DNA from: JACJWR01 sp964627505
GTDB taxonomy: Bacteria; Actinomycetota; Actinomycetes; S36-B12; UBA10799
DNA length: 14,829 nt
Assembly (NCBI GenBank): GCA_964627505.1
Contig: CAZVKB010000066.1
Span: 1 to 14,829, forward strand
Direction of reading: 5' to 3'
Shown: piece after piece, positions 6,930 to 13,578 of the stretch
Position numbering within the stretch: position 1 is the stretch's first letter
How the letters are laid out: every line of letters begins with the position of its first letter
Notes under the pieces: generated by a model
What the model saw: the letters and a program-made list of their open reading frames with translations, nothing else
Told to the model about the DNA's origin: nothing
Databases searched by the model: none
Program-made: the position numbers and the translations under genes

Positions 6930-9659
6930 TCAGCCGCCGCCTTCAGTGTTCCCGGAGTCAGCGGCAGCGGGGTCTAGCAGTCGGTACTGTGCGATTGCCT
7001 GTGCAACTGTCGTAGGTTGCACGTCACCCTGGTGGGCCAACGCGGACAAGGTCTGCACCACGATCGACTCGGCATCCACCAAGAAGTGCCGGCGCAGTGC
7101 ACCGCGGGTGTCGGACAAGCCCCAACCGTCGGTGCCGAGGGCGTAGAAGTCGCCGGGCACCCATTGCCGGATCTGATCCTGCACCGCCCGCATGTAATCC
7201 GACACGGCAATGAATGGTCCCGGACGACCTGCCAGTTTGCTCGTGACATATGGCGTTCGCTGCACTCCGGTGGGGTTCACCAAATTGTGCCGGTCCACGT
7301 CCAACCCATCGCGGCGCAGTTCTCCCCAAGACGTCACCGACCACACATCGGCCTGCACTCCGAACTGCTCGGAGAGCAGCCGCTGGGCTTTCATCGCCCA
7401 CGGCAGGGCGATGCCCGAGGCCAGGATCTGGGCCCGCGGTCCGGGTGCTTGGGAGGCTGGCGCGACCAGGTGCAGGCCGCGCACAATGCCTTCCACATCG
7501 ACGTCCGCCGGCTGCGCCGGTTGCGAGATCGGCTCGTTGTAGACGGTGAGGTAATAGAAGACATCCTCAGAGTTTTCCCCGTACATCCGACGCAGACCAT
7601 CTTTGACGATGTGCACGATCTCGTAGGAGTACGCCGGGTCATAACTGATGCATGTGGGGTTGGTGGCTGCGATCAGCGGGGAGTGGCCGTCTTGGTGTTG
7701 CAGACCTTCGCCGTTGAGCGTGGTGCGTCCAGCGGTGGCACCCAGCACGAATCCACGCACGCGCTGGTCCATGGCAGCCCAGAATTGATCGCCGGTGCGT
7801 TGGAATCCGAACATCGAATAGAACACATACACCGGGATCATCGGCTCGTCATGCGTGGAGTACGACGAACCAACCGCGAGGAACGACGACATCGAGCCGG
7901 CCTCGTTGATGCCTTCGTGCAGGATCTGGCCGGTGGTGCTCTCTTTGTAGGACAGCAGCAGTTCCCGATCCACAGCGGTGTACAACTGTCCGCTGTGGTT
8001 GTAGATCTTCTGGGTGGGGAACATCGCGTCCATCCCGAACGTGCGGGCCTCATCCGGGATGATCGGCACGATCCGGGGGCCGATTTCCGGATCCCGAATC
8101 AGGTCCTTGAGCAGGCGCACGAAGGCCATGGTGGTAGCCACTTCCTGCTTGCCGGACCCGCGCGTCAGTACGTCGTAGACCTTATCGCCGGGCAGTACCA
8201 ATGGCCGCGACGTGTTTTGTCGCGCAGGTACGCCGCCGCCCAGAGCAGCCCGGGCGTTGCGGGCGTACTGAATGTGTTCGTGGTCGGGGCCGGGTCGGTA
8301 GTAGGGCGGAAGATATGGATCCATCTCCGAGTCCGGGATGGGAATGTGCAGGCGGTCGCGGAACTCCTTGAGGTCATCGAGGGTGAGCTTCTTCATCTGG
8401 TGCGTGGAGTTACGGCCCTCAAAGTGCGAGCCCAGCGTGAAGCCCTTGATGGTCTTGGCCAGCACCACGGTCGGGCGACCCTTGTGGGCCACCGCCGCGG
8501 CATAGGCGGCGTACACCTTGCGGTAGTCGTGGCCGCCGCGGCGCAAATGCCAGATGTCGTCATCGGTCCATTCCGCCACCATTTCCGCGGTACGGGGGTC
8601 GCGGCCGAAGAAGTGCTCGCGGACGAACGCACCGTCCTCGCTCTTGAACGTCTGGAAGTCCCCATCGCGAGTATTGTTCATGAGGTTCACGAGCGCACCG
8701 GAGTCGTCCATGGCCAGCAGATCGTCCCAGCCGCGTCCCCACACAACCTTGATCACATTCCAGCCGGCCCCGCGGAACAAGGCCTCCAACTCCTGGATGA
8801 TCTTGCCGTTGCCGTACACCGGACCATCGAGCCGTTGCAGGTTACAGTTGATGACGAAAGTGAGGTTGTCCAGTCCCTCCCGAGCGGCGTATTCGATCTT
8901 GCCGAGGGTTTCCGGTTCGTCGGTCTCACCATCCCCGATGAATGCCCAGACCCGCTGATCGGTGGTGTCCTTGATACCGCGGTCGGCCAGATAGCGGTTG
9001 AAACGAGCCTGGTAGATGGCATCGATCGGGCCCAACCCCATGGACACCGTCGGGAACTGCCAATAGTCCGGCATCAGCCGGGGGTGTGGATAAGACGGCA
9101 GCCCACCTCCGGGGTGGGAGAGTTCCTGTCGGAAACCGTCGAGTTGCTGGGCCGAGAGTCGGCCTTCGACGAATGACCGCGCATAGATCCCAGGAGAGGC
9201 GTGGCCCTGGAAAAACACCTGGTCAGCGCCGCCTGGAGCGTCCGGGCCGCGGAAGAAGTGGTTGAATCCGACCTCGTAGAGCGTGGCCGAGGACGCGAAG
9301 GTGGAGATGTGTCCACCGACCCCGATGCCGGGGCGCTGGGCCCGGTGCACCATGATCGCCGCGTTCCAGCGCACGTAGCGTCGGATGCTTTTCTCAATCG
9401 ATTCGTCGCCCGGAAAATCCGGCTCATCCTCGGGATGGATGGTGTTGATGTAGTCGGTTTGACGCACGTCGGGCACGCCGAGGTCGAGTTCAGCGGCCTG
9501 GCGCTGCAACTCCCGCATGATGAATCGCGCGCGCTCAGGGCCTTGTTCCCTTGCCAGCGCGCTCAACGAGTCCAGCCATTCCTGGCTTTCTGCCGGATCC
9601 TGATCGACGTACTGATGGGGCAGGGCGAGCGGAGACTTCTCGATCCGGATCTCGGTCAC
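6930..9659 (-). CDS. aceE: Pyruvate dehydrogenase E1 component, homodimeric type
   Basis: This 909-residue thiamine-diphosphate enzyme decarboxylates pyruvate and passes the acetyl group to the lipoyl domain of the E2 subunit, feeding acetyl-CoA to the TCA cycle. The ThDP/Mg motif is clear: GDG at residues 242-244 with NCN at 271-273. Further family blocks include VGGHISTFASSATLYEVGFNHFF, VLAKTIKGFTLG, and GEGLQHQDGHSPL in the pyrimidine-binding half. Length is normal and the frame is intact. The GTG start at 9659 has GAAGGA seven bases upstream. E2 and E3 genes are not in the window, as is usual in actinobacteria. Its leader carries a repeated CCAGCCC motif (9684-9711). A DUF3052 gene lies 86 bases upstream on the same strand. 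Confidence 0.97.
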   Translation of the reverse strand: MTEIRIEKSPLALPHQYVDQDPAESQEWLDSLSALAREQGPERARFIMRELQRQAAELDLGVPDVRQTDYINTIHPEDEPDFPGDESIEKSIRRYVRWNAAIMVHRAQRPGIGVGGHISTFASSATLYEVGFNHFFRGPDAPGGADQVFFQGHASPGIYARSFVEGRLSAQQLDGFRQELSHPGGGLPSYPHPRLMPDYWQFPTVSMGLGPIDAIYQARFNRYLADRGIKDTTDQRVWAFIGDGETDEPETLGKIEYAAREGLDNLTFVINCNLQRLDGPVYGNGKIIQELEALFRGAGWNVIKVVWGRGWDDLLAMDDSGALVNLMNNTRDGDFQTFKSEDGAFVREHFFGRDPRTAEMVAEWTDDDIWHLRRGGHDYRKVYAAYAAAVAHKGRPTVVLAKTIKGFTLGSHFEGRNSTHQMKKLTLDDLKEFRDRLHIPIPDSEMDPYLPPYYRPGPDHEHIQYARNARAALGGGVPARQNTSRPLVLPGDKVYDVLTRGSGKQEVATTMAFVRLLKDLIRDPEIGPRIVPIIPDEARTFGMDAMFPTQKIYNHSGQLYTAVDRELLLSYKESTTGQILHEGINEAGSMSSFLAVGSSYSTHDEPMIPVYVFYSMFGFQRTGDQFWAAMDQRVRGFVLGATAGRTTLNGEGLQHQDGHSPLIAATNPTCISYDPAYSYEIVHIVKDGLRRMYGENSEDVFYYLTVYNEPISQPAQPADVDVEGIVRGLHLVAPASQAPGPRAQILASGIALPWAMKAQRLLSEQFGVQADVWSVTSWGELRRDGLDVDRHNLVNPTGVQRTPYVTSKLAGRPGPFIAVSDYMRAVQDQIRQWVPGDFYALGTDGWGLSDTRGALRRHFLVDAESIVVQTLSALAHQGDVQPTTVAQAIAQYRLLDPAAADSGNTEGGG

Positions 9660-9683
9660 GTTACCGTCCTTCGGGGCCAGTGT

Positions 9684-9711
9684 GGGCTGGGTCGGGCTGG
9701 ATGTGGGCTGG
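9684..9711 (-). repeat. Three phased CCAGCCC repeats just upstream of aceE
   Basis: On the plus strand GGGCTGG occurs at 9684-9690, 9694-9700 and 9705-9711, spaced 10 and 11 bases, roughly one helical turn. The outer two are part of an 11-bp direct repeat (9681-9691 and 9702-9712). In the transcript they read CCAGCCC, ending 25 bases before the aceE start. They may be protein-binding sites on DNA or RNA, or simple low-complexity drift. Confidence 0.3.
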
Positions 9712-9745
9712 GGCTGTCAGGTGGAACTCGAAGCGACGGCGATGT

Positions 9746-10153
9746 TCACCGTTTCGAACGCGGGCTGACCAGACGGGTACCTTGCCAGTCCGGGGCTGCG
9801 CTGATGGTGCTGGTCTGCGCGAGCCCGGAAATGGGCGCGGCCTCGGCGATGTCGGTGACTTCCACATGGCCACGGCGGCCGGGTTTGGGGCTGAGCAGCC
9901 ACACTGAGCCGTGATCAGCCAGCATGGTGATGGCATCCACCAGGGCATCGACGAGATCGCCATCGTCCGACCGCCACCACAGCAGGACGACGTCCACCAC
10001 CTCGTCGCCATCTTCGTCGAGTAACTCCTGTCCGCAGGCAGCCTCCACTGCGGCCCGCAGAGTTTCGTCACAGTCGGTGTCCCATCCGACTTCCCGGATG
10101 GCATCACCTGGTGCCACACCGAGAATCGCCGGTCGACCTGGGGTCGCCGCCAC
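9746..10153 (-). CDS. DUF3052 family protein
   Basis: The 135-residue, acidic, cytoplasmic protein matches the actinobacterial DUF3052 family along its length. Landmarks are LGVAPGDAIREVGWD, the acidic DEDGDEVVDVVLLWWRSDDGDLVDALVDA, WLLSPKPGRRGHVEVTDIAEAAPISGL and STISAAPDWQGTRLV. The biochemical function is unknown to me. GTG 10153 is supported by GGGAGGA five bases upstream; longer in-frame readings add Arg/Ser-rich residues outside the family pattern. A TATAAC -10-like hexamer lies at 10207-10212 (minus strand) without a convincing -35. It precedes aceE by 86 bases on the same strand, so read-through into aceE is possible. Confidence 0.9.
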   Translation of the reverse strand: MAATPGRPAILGVAPGDAIREVGWDTDCDETLRAAVEAACGQELLDEDGDEVVDVVLLWWRSDDGDLVDALVDAITMLADHGSVWLLSPKPGRRGHVEVTDIAEAAPISGLAQTSTISAAPDWQGTRLVSPRSKR

Positions 10154-10296
10154 GAGGATCCTCCCTTGCTGCCACTTGAGCGCCGCTGGCTCCTAGTCCA
10201 CCCGACGTTATAGGGGTCATGCAACATCTGGGCGCATTATCGGCCAAACCTGACCAAATTCGACTCCGATCAAGCCCCCGAGATGTGCTGCGAGTG

Positions 10297-11223
10297 CTAA
10301 TTGCGGGGTCGGCGGCCCAGGTTGGACAGGCGGGACAACAGACTGCCGGTATTGGCCACCCACTTGGTTGCGGTGGCGACGGCCCCCAGGCTGGGCATGC
10401 CGGGCACTTCCGCCATTGCCGGTGCTAGCCGCAACAGCCCGGCCAGGTCGTCCACCCGAATGTCGCCGCTGCGGTAGAGCCTAGGTACATCGGCTTGCCC
10501 CGAGGTGATCCCCAGCAGCACCGGCAACGTGGCTGTGACCACGGGACCGCGGTAGTCCGTTGGCAAGGTGGAACCGGTGAGGGTGCGCCAGTTGCCGTCG
10601 GCGGCGCGAGTGGCGACCGTCGTGTTAGGCGCGACTAGTGCCAGGGATCCGCGGACGTTGGTGCGAGCCGCAAAGGCCCCCATGGTGTCGCAGGTGGCGA
10701 TCACCCCGGCCGTGAGCAGCACCGGATTCGCCTGTTCGGGTTGGTCGATGAGTGCGAGCTGTGCCACGGAGAGTTGGTGCACGGTGCCGTGCAGGGCGGT
10801 GAGCAAGGGCAGACGTCCAAGCGGTGTGGCTGCGGGTACCAATGCGTCGGTTCCCCAATCCGGTTGATCCAGCCAGTCGCTGATCGCGCGTTGAGTGCGT
10901 GCGAATGCGGCCATGATGTCGGCAAAGGTGGCGTCGATGGGTGGTTGCGCGGGACCCGCGGGTGTGGTGGCGATTTCGCCGCCGGTGGTTGCCTCAGCGA
11001 TGAGATCGGCCATGGTGCGCTGGTGTGGCCACGAGCCCAGCTGCCCCACGACTTCCTTCGTCGTGGCGAGGTCCAATGTGCCGTCAAGATGCGCCTGGGT
11101 CAACCACGTGCTGAACTCGTGCCACGATCGTCGTACCACTTCGGCAACGTGCTCCGGGGCGGACGAGGCCAAACCTCGGTCGCCGTCGGTAGGCTGTCCG
11201 AACGGTGCTGATGACGTCGACAC
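10297..11223 (-). CDS. Uncharacterised protein, maleylpyruvate isomerase/SCP2-like architecture (tentative)
   Basis: I do not firmly recognise this 308-residue protein. The N-terminal half (about 20-190) is mainly helical, with patterns reminiscent of the DinB/maleylpyruvate-isomerase N-terminal bundle, but without a clear metal-ligand His triad. The C-terminal part (about 205-275), including LPVLLGITSGQADVPRLYRSGDIRVDDLAGLLRLAPAM, resembles the end of SCP2-like domains paired with that bundle, where a sugar- or thiol-binding role is sometimes proposed. There is no signal peptide or membrane helix. The C terminus is Arg-rich. GTG 11223 has TTAGGA seven bases upstream. The start is only 30 bases from the divergent peroxiredoxin start, so the two promoters must lie in each other's coding sequence; shared control is an inference. 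Confidence 0.75.
   Translation of the reverse strand: MSTSSAPFGQPTDGDRGLASSAPEHVAEVVRRSWHEFSTWLTQAHLDGTLDLATTKEVVGQLGSWPHQRTMADLIAEATTGGEIATTPAGPAQPPIDATFADIMAAFARTQRAISDWLDQPDWGTDALVPAATPLGRLPLLTALHGTVHQLSVAQLALIDQPEQANPVLLTAGVIATCDTMGAFAARTNVRGSLALVAPNTTVATRAADGNWRTLTGSTLPTDYRGPVVTATLPVLLGITSGQADVPRLYRSGDIRVDDLAGLLRLAPAMAEVPGMPSLGAVATATKWVANTGSLLSRLSNLGRRPRN
11190..11195 (+). promoter_or_regulatory. Candidate -10 element for ahpE inside the divergent gene
   Basis: TAGGCT at 11190-11195 fits an actinobacterial -10 and would give a leader of about 50 bases for the peroxiredoxin mRNA. It sits within the first codons of the divergent gene because the gap between start codons is only 30 bases. 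The -35 is weak. Confidence 0.3.
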
Positions 11224-11253
11224 TGGCCATTCCTAACTCAGAAAGAGGATTCC

Positions 11254-11712
11254 ATGGCACTCGAGATTGGGGCCCCGGCGCCCGACTTCGCCCTATCCAA
11301 CCAGCACGGCGAGACTGTGCGGCTTTCGGACTTCCGCGGGCAGAAGAACGTGGTGGTTGTGTTCTATCCGTTCGCGTTCACTGGGATCTGCACCGGCGAG
11401 TTGTGCACCTTGCGCGATGAGGGGTCCGACTTCGTCGCACCGGGGGTGGAGACGCTGGCGATTTCGTGCGATCCGGTGTCGGCGCTCAAGGTGTTCGGCC
11501 AGCAGAACAACATCGAGTACTCATTGCTGTCGGACTTCTATCCGCATGGCGCAGTAGCGCAGGAATATGGGGTATTTCTGGCCGACAAGGGATTCGCCAC
11601 GCGGGGCACATTCATCATCGACCGGGAGGGGATCCTGCGGTGGAGTGTGATCAACGGACCGGGCGAGGCGCGTTCGACCGATGCCTACCGAGAGGCTCTG
11701 GCCGCGCTGTAG
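11254..11712 (+). CDS. ahpE: AhpE-type peroxiredoxin
   Basis: This 152-residue thioredoxin-fold peroxidase reduces hydrogen peroxide and organic hydroperoxides in the cytoplasm. The peroxidatic Cys46 lies in YPFAFTGICTGELCTLRD, with the conserved Thr43 three residues before it and the catalytic Arg117 in TRGTFIID. A second cysteine, Cys51, is five residues after the peroxidatic one, the position of the resolving Cys in many BCP-type enzymes; mycobacterial AhpE, from memory, has Asp there and works as a 1-Cys enzyme. Cys72 is a third, less likely partner. ATG 11254 has AGAGGA five bases upstream. The gene ends six bases before the converging tRNA-Val gene, leaving no room for a terminator. Confidence 0.93.
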   Translation: MALEIGAPAPDFALSNQHGETVRLSDFRGQKNVVVVFYPFAFTGICTGELCTLRDEGSDFVAPGVETLAISCDPVSALKVFGQQNNIEYSLLSDFYPHGAVAQEYGVFLADKGFATRGTFIIDREGILRWSVINGPGEARSTDAYREALAAL

Positions 11713-11718
11713 CGAATG

Positions 11719-11794
11719 TGGTGGGCCCGGCCGGACTTGAACCGACGACCTACCCGGTGTAAACGGGTTGCGCTACCAGCTGCGCTACGGGCCC
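11719..11794 (-). tRNA. tRNA-Val (anticodon UAC)
   Basis: The minus strand folds into a full cloverleaf of 76 bases with CCA encoded. The acceptor stem is GGGCCCG/CGGGCCC, the D stem GCGC/GCGC, and the anticodon stem ACCCG/CGGGT with loop TTTACAC (anticodon TAC). The T arm has stem GTCGG/CCGGC and loop TTCAAGT, and the discriminator base is A. It decodes GUA and, by wobble, other valine codons. It converges on the peroxiredoxin gene with a six-base gap. Confidence 0.97.
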
Positions 11795-11830
11795 GTAGAA
11801 GAGCGTAGGGGATCTGGTGCGGCAAAGGTT

Positions 11831-11863
11831 CGACCCCCCGGGTCTCGGGGCTCCGAGGGGTCG
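11831..11863. other. GC-rich hairpin between tRNA-Val and the Nif3-like gene
   Basis: CGACCC (11831-11836) pairs with GGGTCG (11858-11863), and CTCGG (11844-11848) with CCGAG (11853-11857), leaving a seven-base bulge on one side. It lies 37 bases upstream of the tRNA 5' end and 115 bases before the Nif3-like start. It could act as a terminator for antisense transcription or be part of a promoter region. Confidence 0.4.
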
Positions 11864-11886
11864 TCCCGACTACATCATGTACCCAA

Positions 11887-11908
11887 TTGTTGAATCATGC
11901 ATCAGCAA
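11887..11908. promoter_or_regulatory. Operator-like 22-bp dyad upstream of the Nif3-like operon
   Basis: The two half-sites TTGnTGAnnCA and TGnnTCAnCAA form an imperfect palindrome with 16 of 22 positions symmetric, in a locally AT-richer patch. It is centred about 80 bases upstream of the probable transcription start at 11978. The length and symmetry suit a dimeric helix-turn-helix regulator; I could not match it to a known consensus. Confidence 0.4.
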
Positions 11909-11965
11909 GAGCAGTCCGATTGTGGGGCTCATGGACCGCAACTGCCATAACCAGCTCAGTGGACC

Positions 11966-11977
11966 TAGATTGTGCAC
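11966..11977 (+). promoter_or_regulatory. Candidate -10 element for a leaderless Nif3-like mRNA
   Basis: TAGATT (11966-11971) matches the TANNNT -10 pattern and is followed by six bases and then ATG at 11978, the same geometry as at the nitroreductase gene. No Shine-Dalgarno precedes the start. The -35 region is weak. Confidence 0.45.
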
Positions 11978-12838
11978 ATGACATCCCTTCCGCCGTATCC
12001 CACCGTGGCCGATGTGATGGCGGTGATGGATCGGCATTACCCACCGGCGCTGGCCGAGGATTGGGACGCGGTGGGCTTGGTGTGCGGCGATCCGGATGCC
12101 AGCGTTCGGCGCATTCTGGTGGCGGTGGATCCCACAGCGGAGGTGGCCGCCGAGGCGGTAGCTATGGGTGCGGACATGCTCATCACCCATCACCCGCTGT
12201 TTCTCCACGGTGTGCATGGGGTGCCCTACAGTACGCCGGGCGGCCAGGTGGTCAGCCACTTGATCACCGCTGGGTGCGCGCTGTTTGCCGCCCACACCAA
12301 CGCAGATGCAGCGGCGCCTGGAGTCAACGACGCGCTGGCGGCAGCGATCGGGGTTGGGGACTTGCGCGTGCTGGAGCCGAGCAGCCCACAGGCCAACACC
12401 GGCATCGGCCGGGTGGGCTGGTTGCCTGCGCCGGAACCGCTGGCTGCTTTCGCCGAGCGGGTGGCGCGCGCGTTGCCGGCGACCCACCATGGCGTGCGCT
12501 TCGCTGGTCCTCCGGAGCAGTTGGTGCATGAAGTGGCGTTGTGTTCGGGGGCGGGGGACTCGTTGCTCGAATTCGCCGCAGGCAGCGGGGCGGATGTGTA
12601 TGTAACGGCCGATCTACGCCACCATCGCGCACTTGATCATCTCGCCGCCGGCGGGTGCGCGCTGGTGGACGTGGCCCATTGGGCCAGCGAGTGGCCCTGG
12701 TGCGAGTGGGCAGCGGCTGCCCTGGAGGTGTCGCTGAACGGCGATGCTCAGCCCTCGACGGCTACGGTGGGGGTCGCGGTGACGGTATCGACCCGGCCCA
12801 CCGATCCTTGGACTGGTCACGTAAGGAGCACTTGGTGA
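11978..12838 (+). CDS. Nif3-like dinuclear metal centre protein
   Basis: The 286-residue product belongs to the Nif3/YbgI/DUF34 family: cytoplasmic, toroidal hexamers with two metal ions per subunit, long linked to GTP cyclohydrolase-like or metal-insertion roles but still not settled. Metal ligands are visible in THHPLF (His71, His72), HTNADAA (His106, Asp110) and DVAHWASE (His234, Glu238). The N-terminal LAEDWDAVGLVCGDP matches the family's WDxxGLxxGxP signature. ATG 11978 is preferred to GTG 11972 because the likely transcription start falls on that A. The stop overlaps the next gene's start in GTGA, so it heads a three-gene operon. The coding frame is intact and of slightly more than typical length for the short form. 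Confidence 0.93.
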   Translation: MTSLPPYPTVADVMAVMDRHYPPALAEDWDAVGLVCGDPDASVRRILVAVDPTAEVAAEAVAMGADMLITHHPLFLHGVHGVPYSTPGGQVVSHLITAGCALFAAHTNADAAAPGVNDALAAAIGVGDLRVLEPSSPQANTGIGRVGWLPAPEPLAAFAERVARALPATHHGVRFAGPPEQLVHEVALCSGAGDSLLEFAAGSGADVYVTADLRHHRALDHLAAGGCALVDVAHWASEWPWCEWAAAALEVSLNGDAQPSTATVGVAVTVSTRPTDPWTGHVRSTW

Positions 12839-13578
12839 AGGCGACACCGCAAGCACAAGCAGCACTGTTGGAATTGGCTGCCTGCGATACCGAGCTGGAC
12901 CGGATTGCGCACCGATTGGCGACGCTGCCGGAACAGCAACGCTGTCGCGACCTCGAAGGTCAGGCGGAAACCGCCGCCGAGCGAGTGGTACGGGCGAATA
13001 CCCGCGTGACGGATCTTGAGCGGGCAGTGCGCAAAGCCGAGGCGGAAGTAGAGAAGGTACGGGCCCGCGCACAACGTGATGCGACGTTGCTCAACTCCGG
13101 TCAAATTGTGGCCACCAAGCAACTCACGGATCTCGAGCACGAGATCGCAACTCTGGGCCGGCGCCAAGCCGAACTGGAGGACGCCGAACTCGAGGTATTG
13201 GAGTTGCTGGAGGAGGCGCAGGCGGAAGTGGGGGCGGCCGAGGTTGCGCAACAGCAGGTGCGTGACTCGTTGGTGGTGGCGCAGCAGGACGCCGCCACGG
13301 CCACCGCCGCGGCCAAGGCTGAACAAGAGCAATGGCAACAACGTCGGGACGGTGTGCTCAGCAGCATCCCCGCCGACCTGCTGGATCTGTATCAGAAAAT
13401 CCGCCGCGACACCGGCGGGTATGCTGCCGGGCTGGTCCGCTACGGGCGCTGCGAAGTGTGCCAGATGGAGCTCGCGACCGCGGACCTGTCCGAAGTGCGC
13501 GCCGCACCTGCCGATGAGGTGGTGCGCTGTCCGGAATGTCGCAGCATCATGGTGCGGACCGAGGAGTCAGGTCTGTGA
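12835..13578 (+). CDS. Coiled-coil protein with C-terminal C4 zinc ribbon
   Basis: The 247-residue protein has a long heptad-like coiled coil (about residues 5-180), rich in Ala, Glu, Gln and Arg, followed by a zinc ribbon. The ribbon's pairs are CEVC (Cys206, Cys209) and CPEC (Cys232, Cys235). This matches the C4-type zinc ribbon (DUF164) proteins that sit beside Nif3-like genes in actinobacteria and other bacteria; the partnership is conserved but the function is not established. GTG 12835 overlaps the upstream stop by four bases, with AAGGAG six bases before it, which indicates translational coupling. The ATG frame start at 12655 is embedded in the Nif3-like gene and is rejected. A second GTGA overlap links it to RNase HI. 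Confidence 0.92.
   Translation: MKATPQAQAALLELAACDTELDRIAHRLATLPEQQRCRDLEGQAETAAERVVRANTRVTDLERAVRKAEAEVEKVRARAQRDATLLNSGQIVATKQLTDLEHEIATLGRRQAELEDAELEVLELLEEAQAEVGAAEVAQQQVRDSLVVAQQDAATATAAAKAEQEQWQQRRDGVLSSIPADLLDLYQKIRRDTGGYAAGLVRYGRCEVCQMELATADLSEVRAAPADEVVRCPECRSIMVRTEESGL

Noticed and set aside
7017..9176. A 719-codon open frame on the plus strand, antisense to aceE
   Set aside because: It is a shadow of aceE: no family similarity, His/Arg/Val-rich composition typical of the opposite strand of GC-rich genes, and no Shine-Dalgarno. aceE itself is fully conserved.
10292..10300. GAGTGCTAA, half of a CIRCE heat-shock operator
   Set aside because: The partner half TTAGCACTC is absent at the required nine-base spacing, and the bases encode the end of the 308-residue protein.
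11719..11794. tRNA-Val as an integration site for a mobile element
   Set aside because: No integrase gene and no direct repeat of the tRNA 3' end was seen in the window; the flanks are housekeeping genes.
11870..12531. Open frames of about 215 residues on both strands over the start of the Nif3-like gene
   Set aside because: They overlap the conserved Nif3 frame, have low-complexity Gly/Arg/His composition and no recognisable domain.
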